Shown here in pieces: positions 50,401 to 58,500 of a DNA stretch of 64,000 nt (within the stretch, counting starts at the first letter, position 1; every line of letters begins with the position of its first letter). The position numbers were made by a program, and so were the translations under genes. The stretch comes from Balaenoptera acutorostrata (lineage: Eukaryota > Chordata > Mammalia > Artiodactyla > Balaenopteridae), in NCBI RefSeq assembly GCF_949987535.1, contig NC_080066.1:133404335-133468334 (forward strand), given 5' to 3'. The notes under the pieces are model-generated. The model was not told the origin of the DNA and made no database searches. It saw nothing but the letters and a program-made list of their open reading frames with translations.

Positions 50401-53400
50401 ATGCTGCTATGAATATTAACAAGTTTTTGCATAGATGTATGTTTTCAATTCTCTTGGGTATGTAACTAGAAGTGGAATTGTTGGCTCATATGCTAACTTC
50501 ACATTTAACTTTTCTGACGAAGTGCCAAACTGTTTTCCAAAGCAGCTATGCTATTTTACAATCCCATCAGCAACATATGAGGGTCCTAATTTTTCCACAT
50601 CCTTGCTAATACTTGTTATTTCCCATCTTTTTGATGAGTCATCCCAGTCAGCATGAAGTGGTGTATGTCTCTGTGGTTTTGAATTGCATTTCCTTAATGA
50701 CTAATACTGAGCATCTTTTTATGTGCTTATGGGCCATCTGTATATTTTATTTGGACAATTGTTTATTCAAATCCTTCACTCATTTAAAAAATTGGGTTAT
50801 TTATTATTGAATTTGTAGGTGTTCTTTATATATGCTAGATGCTAGACCCATATCAGATATACGATTTGCAAATGTTTTCTACCATTTTGTGGGTTGTCTT
50901 TACTTGATAGTGTTCTTTGAAGAACTAAAGTTTTAAATTTTGACAAAGCCCAATTTATCTTTTTTTTCCCTTAGTGGCTTTTACTTTTAGTGTTATATAT
51001 CAGAAACCATTGCCTAACCCAAGGCAATGGTTGTAAATCACAAAGATTTACTCCTACATTTTCTAAGAGTTTTATAGTATTAGCTTTTATATTTAGGTCT
51101 TTGATTCACTCTGAATTAACTTTTCCATGTGGTGTAAGGTAGGGGTTTAACTTTATTCTTTTGCATGGGGATATCCCGGTGTCCTAGCACCATTTGTTAA
51201 AAGGCTATTCTTTCCTGATTGCATTATTTTGGCACTCGTGTTGAAAATCAACTGAACTCTCAATTCTATTCCATTGATCTAGGTCTATCTACATGCCAGC
51301 CAGTACCACAATGTCTTGATTACTATAGCTTTGTAGCAAATTATGAAATTGGGAAGGGTAAGTCCTCCATCCTTATTCTTTTTCAAGATTGTTTTGGCTA
51401 TTCTGGGTCCCCTGCATTTACATGTGAATTTTAGGATCAGCCTGTCAATTTCTGCAAAAATGATAGGTGAAATTTTAATAGGGATTGTGGTGAAATTTGT
51501 AGATCCATTTAGGAAGTACTGGCATCTTAACAACATTAAATCTTCTAATCCTCAAATGTGGGTTGTCTTTTCCATTTATTTAAGTCTTCTTTAATTTCTT
51601 TCAATGGTGTATTATAGTTTTCAGTGTACAAATCTTACACTTCTTTTGTTAAACTTATTCCTAAGTATTTTATTCTTTTTGATGCTATAGTAAGTGGAAA
51701 TGCTTTAACTTAGTTTTCATTGCTAGTGTAGAAATACAATTGATTTTTTTTTTTTAATTTTTTGGCCACACTGCGCAGCTTGTGGGATCTTTTTTTTAAT
51801 TTATTTTTGGCTGCATTGGGTCTTTGTTGCTGCACATGGGCTTTCTCTAGTTGCAGCAAGCGTGGGCTATTCTTCGTTGTGGTGCATGGGCTTCTCATTG
51901 CGGTGGCTTCTCTTGTTGCGGAGCACAGGCTCTAGGAGCACAGGCTTCAGTAGTTGTGGCTCACGGGTTCTAGAGCACAGGCTCAGTAGTTGTGGCACAT
52001 GGGCTTAGTTCCTCTGTGGCATGTGGGATCTTCCCGGACCAGGGCTCGAACCTGTGTCCCCTGCATTGGCAGGCGGATTCTTAACCACTGCGCCAGCAGA
52101 GAAGCCCTCCCTCTATTTTTAGAAGTTCTTTATATTTAGGGATATTAACTGTTCATCTGTGATACAATATGCAAATGGATTTTCTCAGTTTGTCTTTTTT
52201 TTTTTTTTCTCCATATGGCTTTTTTGGGATGATATATTTATCAATATTTTCTCTTAAGGTCTCTGGATCAAGTTATAGTTAGGACAGTTTTCTGTATTAC
52301 TAAGGTACATAAGAATTCAAACTCCCCTCAATCCTACCTTTTAAATCCATAGTATTTGTATGGTTTCATTTCTTAGGTTCAAATGTGATCCCACTGAAAT
52401 TTATCTTAGTGTGAAAAATGGGCCCAATTTAGTTTTTTTCCATATGGCTGCCTAGGTATCCCAACACACTATTTGTTAAAAGTCTATCTTTCTCCATTTC
52501 TAGTATATTTTTATATTAAAAATTATTTATTTGTTTATTTATTTATTTATTTATGGCTGTGTTGGGTCTTCATTGCTGCACACAGGCTTTCCCTAGTTGC
52601 AGTGAGTGGGGGTTACTCTTCGTTGTGGTGTGTGGAGCGCACAGGCTTAGTTGCCCTACGGCATGTGGGATCTTCCCAGACCAGGGATTGAACTCGTGTT
52701 CCCTGCATTGGCAGGTGGATTCCTAACCACTGCGCCTCCGGGGAAGTCCTTCTAGTATGTTTTTAAAACATTATTTACAATATGATTATATTTTATTGAT
52801 TATCTACCACCAAAGTTGCCATTTAAAAAGTCTATATAGATTCTAGGTTGTGAAAAAGAAAATCTGCTTCCGTTAACATCACTGAAAATAAAGATGACAG
52901 CCAAAACTTCAGACTCCTTTATTACCACATTCTAAAAAGTATTTTTTTTTTTTAACAGCAGATACTCAAGTAATGGTTACAGGTACATTTTTAAAGTTTT
53001 TTTTGCCATCTTTCAAGTGTTCAGCTTTAACAAATTTGAACATATACAAGAAAGAATATATTTTAAGATTTCTAATATTATTCTATGCACTTATTCATTT
53101 CTGATGGCTGTATAGTTCATATATATTTCATTATGATATAATAATCAGGAAGTGGTATGCGTGTTGCTGTCTGAATTTACAAAAAAATAAAGAAGTTCAT
53201 CTAGGCTAGTGGGTCTCAAACATGCATATACTTTTTTTTTTCTCCCTCCAGGGGACAATGACAATGTCTGGAGACTTTTTTTTTTTTTGGAGACATTTTT
53301 GGTTGTCACAACTAGGGGTTCTATTTTCATCTAGTGGGTAGAGGTCAGGGATGCTGCTAAATATCTTACAATGTATAGGTTAGCCACCCATAGCAAAGAA

Positions 53401-53623
53401 TTACCTGGTCGAAAATGTTAATAGTGATGAGGTTGAAGAACCCTGATTTTGACTTATAAACTCAAACACTACATTTGTTTAAAATACTGTCCTCTTCTAC
53501 AGTAAACTGAGACATTCCTCTACTCCATAGGATCACTATCATAGTTCTCAAATGGCCACATATGTAGATACTTTAGGCAAGCAGGTATGTCTACTAAATC
53601 ACTTGGTTGTAATTAACTGGAGT

Positions 53624-53655
<32 letters not shown>

Positions 53656-53745
53656 AGGGGCAGGGGAAGGAAAGGAAAGAAAGATGAAAGAAGATAATCA
53701 GGGATGGAGGAAAAAAGGGAGGGACAGAGATAGAGATAGATAGGT

Positions 53746-53784
<39 letters not shown>

Positions 53785-54201
53785 AAGAGAGAGAGCGCAC
53801 ACGCTATGTCCCTACTATTGCCTTACTAAAAATAATAAAATCTGTTTCCTAAATATATACGTCTTCACTACATGAGAAACACTGAGACCAAGGAGGGATG
53901 GAGGAAACGAGAAAAAGGAATGATTTAAAAATATTATCCTACAGCTCAGACTTAACCCATTACTGTGCAGCTGTAATGCCATGCACAAAACTCATGATTT
54001 CAGTTCTAAGCTTATTAAATGTCCATGTTCTCTCGCTAGGCAGTGAATGTTTAGTTCATATTTTGAAAAAGGAAGGAAGAGATTAATAGCACCTGAGAAT
54101 TACCATTTAATTAAGGATCATTAAATAGCTCTGAAAAAAAAGTCTTTATAATTCTTCTCAATTAGGAAAACAATCAATTGATAAACTAACTGGTTTTAAG
54201 A

Positions 54202-54233
<32 letters not shown>

Positions 54234-55482
54234 GGAGAGCAATAGAAAATCATGCAAATTAATATCCAAGATACATTTTTTTACATAAGAAAGCAATGTC
54301 TAGAGTGTATATAGTATGCTGCCTTGTGAGTGAAAATAATCTGTATTTGTCTAAAGAAACTCCAGAAGAATAAAAGATAAATAACATTGCTTTGAGACAC
54401 AAGGATGAGTGACACTGGGGGAAGATGGAGACAGGAAGGGAGTCAGACTTTTTTTTTTGTTTTTGTTTTTTATAATTTTGAGGCTTGTTTAAACTCACTT
54501 CCTACATGTTTTTCATCAGGTTATTTTAGATTTCTCAGCATGAATCTTTTTTTAAATTAATTAATTATTTATTTATTTTATTTTTGGCTGTGTTGGGTCT
54601 TCGTTTCTGTGCCAGGGCTTTCTCTAGTTGCGGCAAGCGGGGGCCACTCTTCATCGCAGTGCGCGGGCCTCTCACTATCGTGGCCTCTCTTGTTGCGGAG
54701 CACAGGCTCCAGACGCGCAGGCTCAGTAGTTGTGGCTCACGGGTCTAGATGCTCCGCGGCATGTGGGCTCTTCTCAGACCAGGGCTCGAACCCGTGTCCC
54801 CTGCATTAGCAGGCAGATTCTCAACCACTGCGCCACCAGGGAAGCCCAGACGTTTTTCACTCTATACATTTTCCTATTTTGATTTGTGAACCATGTGAAT
54901 TTATTTCCTATTCAAAAAATAAATCTTGTTGACATTCTTGTTTGCTGTGTCCTCCCATTTTTTTCTGTACATATGGGTCTATACCAATTTATTTAAAAAA
55001 TTATTTTGCTATCATTTTCAGTGAGGTTTCAGGAGGTAATAAGATAAGCTATGTGTTAAATCTGCCAGGCTTAACTAAAAGTCTCTTTTTACTCTTCTAA
55101 AATTGTAGCTTTAAAATTACTAATTTGTAAAGCAATTATAATCCAATAAAGATATTAAAAAAATAAAATTACTAATTTATTCTATTAGATACATAAGTTC
55201 AGTAAAGATTTCCCTTGTGGGGCTTCCCTGGTGGCGCAGTGGTTGAGAGTCTGCCTGCCAATGCAGGGGACACGGGTTCGAGCCCTGGTCTGGGAAGATC
55301 CCACATGCCGTGGAGCAATTAAGCCCGTGAGCCACAATTGCTGAGCCTGCGCGTCTGGAGCCTGTGCTCCGCCACGGGAGAGGCCACGATAGTGAGAGGC
55401 CTGCGCACCGCGATGAAGAGTGGCCCCCACTTGCCGCAACTAGAGAAAGCCCTCACACAGAAACGAAGACCCAACACAGCCA

Positions 55483-55513
<31 letters not shown>

Positions 55514-58500
55514 AAAAGATTTCCCTTGTAATAAAATGCCACAAAAAGTAAATCCAATTGTATTTAAAATACATTCATCCCTTTTAGTAAACCAATTCTG
55601 ATATTCCTAGAAGTTGTCTATAAATTTTCTTCTCAACTCATTTAAATAATAAACATATTTTGCTGGAACAAAATTGATTAAATCCAGTTTGAATTCATTT
55701 GCACATTCACTAAAATAAGGTAAGAGGCGAAAATCTCTATTTCCAGGCTTCTGGGACATGATTTCAAGAGATCCACAGAGAACAGCAGGTTGCCAAAGAA
55801 GTGGAGTGTGGTAACCCCTTATTCTATGTTGCTCATTTCCACAGTAGTCTCACAAATCAGATCACAAGTACAAACAAGCTTCAGAGTAGCAATGACAAGG
55901 ATGAAGTTAATTTTACTTTCTTTAAAGTCCTGGACAACTAACTTAGGAATAGTAGAAAGCCGGGTAAGGGTAAGAAATCCTCTGAGCTTTCCCATCTATT
56001 ATTGAGCAGAATTCCTTTCTGTTTGAATATTTTCCATCAATTACTAATTTATGTGAGGAGTTTCCCATCAAATTAACCTGTTTCTGAAGAAATGATGGCC
56101 ACCTTCTCTGTAATGAACACTTTTTTTTGAGCCACCTTATATTCACTCATCCTACTTCCAATGGTAGCTCTTGATTTTTATCTGTGGCTCTACCTCTCTC
56201 TATGGTTATGATGAAGCCAACTTCCATCTGATTCTAGGGTAGAAAGATGACAAGTTTTGCAGATCAGATCGTGGCCATGCATAGATTCAGGCAGTTGGAG
56301 GTGACACCATCAGTCACTGAAATGCATAGACTAGCAGGGACTTCTGGAAAAAAAGACTTTTCTTCTTGAACTCGAACACAAGATGATATAAACCACATCT
56401 GGAACCACAGGAGATGTCTGAAAATAGCTCAAAAATGAAGGCAAGTAGAACAGATAGAAACTGGATTCTGATGACTTGTTTGGCAAATCTTAGACTTGTC
56501 AGTTTTATGCGCTACTAAATCCTCCTTTTGAGTTAAGTTTTCCCTCACTTGCACCCAAAGAAATCAAGCTGGTACCTTTTCCAATTATCAATAGCTGCTG
56601 GTACCTTTCCAATTATCAATAGCTCCAGAGAGAACATGTTATTAAAACTACTTCTCACGTTCCTTAGATAACCAAGCAAAAAATTAGCATCTTGACACAG
56701 AATATAATATAAATATTGTGGGAAGTAATGTGCAAATCATCAGAAAATAGAATCAGAGGGAAGAGATCTCTGTAATACAAGCTATGGAGATTGACAAGGA
56801 TCAGGATGGCCTGGCAGTATCTGACAAAGATTTTTTTTTCCAAATTGAACTGTATTTTTATTTTAATCCATGAGCTGGCATTAAGAGGTATTACAATAAA
56901 AAGTAAAACAGAACACTGTATTATTATAGAGATATTGCTGAGGACATAGTTCCTGGTATCACACACAGTATTTGCTTTATAAGGACTCAAGAAATACATT
57001 TACTTGAAGCTTCAGAACCTGATAAACTGTTCTCAACAACTGATTTGTTCTCATCATATTATAAATCTGATAAGATTTTTCTTTATACTGGCTGCTAGTT
57101 CAGAGCCAAGTTTGTGGTGGAAACCTTAACTCTAAAATTTCCTTTTAACACAGTCCTAAACATTTTTGAAGCACAAATACAAACATCCCTCCCCCCAACA
57201 ACATATTAAAAAGTTTTTAGAATAAAGCTGAATATAAATAAACGAGGTAAATAACCGGCCTGGTGTGTTGGCAAAGCACCCACTGTTTGTTCTCTGTGTA
57301 AAATTTAGAGTTCTATTTCCTCTGGTTGTAATTACTTGGACAAGTTAAGATGCTGACTGGCAACTTAAACAATTCTTAGCTTTTTCAGAATTATACAGTA
57401 TTATCAGTTTCTGCAATGCAGAGAGTAACATACAAACTTAAAACCAGACTTTTTTCTTGCTTTCGACCTCAGTTTAATGTAAACTAACAATATATTAAGT
57501 TAAAAGGGCTTTCTTAACCCTCTTCTCCATGTTATGGAGGAAAAAGAATCAAATAAATATCATCATCATCATCTAGATATAATCACTCTCAAAATCTGGT
57601 CCAGAAACTTACTCTACAACTTAAACAGATAGAATAGTTGGCACTGGAGAAGCATGTGGCATAACGATTAAACTCTATTATACCCTGGACAAAAGTTTGG
57701 ACTCTGACAAATGGAGAATGTATTCATCAAAGAACTCACATGGCTGTATTTTTGATAATTCTTCCTTGGTCCATTTTCTGCCCAATGCCATGCACAACAA
57801 ATACAATATGGGCAGTCTGTGATGGCTTGTCTTCTAATGTGGCTTCTTCTACATAACCTCTATGAAGTCTGGTCCCACTGCTTGATGCTGTAGGAAAATT
57901 ATGATTCTAAGTTTATTCTTTATTACAGAAATAGCATTTTCACAATATATTGAAAAAATAAAGAAATAAAAGGAATACTATGAAAAAATTTCACTGGGTT
58001 GGGGGGGATAAAATTTGTAAGATAAGTATTGATCAGTTCTAATATAAACTGCTGAACTGGACATGACAGTGAAGCCAGAAACTATAAGGCAAAAGGAAAG
58101 AAAAAAGGATGAACTGAACACATAAAAATTAAAAACTTCTCTATAATGAATGTATCATGAAACAAAGATAAAAGATGAATGACAAACTGGGTAAGTTTTT
58201 GCAAAATATGACACACAGTAATAAGTTAATTACGTAAGTATATAAAAAGAACTTATTCATCAAAAAGTGAAATGAATCATCCAAATAGCAAAATGGGCTA
58301 AAGATGTTGATAAAGTAACTCACAAAACAAATACAACTGACTAATGAACATGTAAATATTCAAGCACATCTATTATCAAACAATTAAAAATGAGACAGTA
58401 AAAAAATTATCAGACTTAGAAAAAGTTTTTGAAAGAAGTTATTTTTTGATAATGCATTCATCTCTTCCCCAAGTACCAGTCCCTCTTTTCTTTCTTTTAG

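Larger units (their letters stand above)
48552..57739 (-). other. DDHD1: DDHD1 intron, longest in window
   Basis: 9.2 kb. Old L1 relics (48925-49690, 49990-51745, 52118-52497), CHR SINEs (51780-52107, 52514-52749, 54548-54847, 55219-55514), MER20 (53207-53440), microsatellite/polypurine cluster (53622-53797), (TA)n (54202-54229) and a 29-bp tandem duplication (56568-56626). 55530-57739 otherwise shows no recognised repeat or exon. Confidence 0.8.

Noticed and set aside
53594..53800. Serine-leucine repeat frame on the minus strand
   Set aside because: Direct translation of the polypurine/(GA)n and (CA)n microsatellites.
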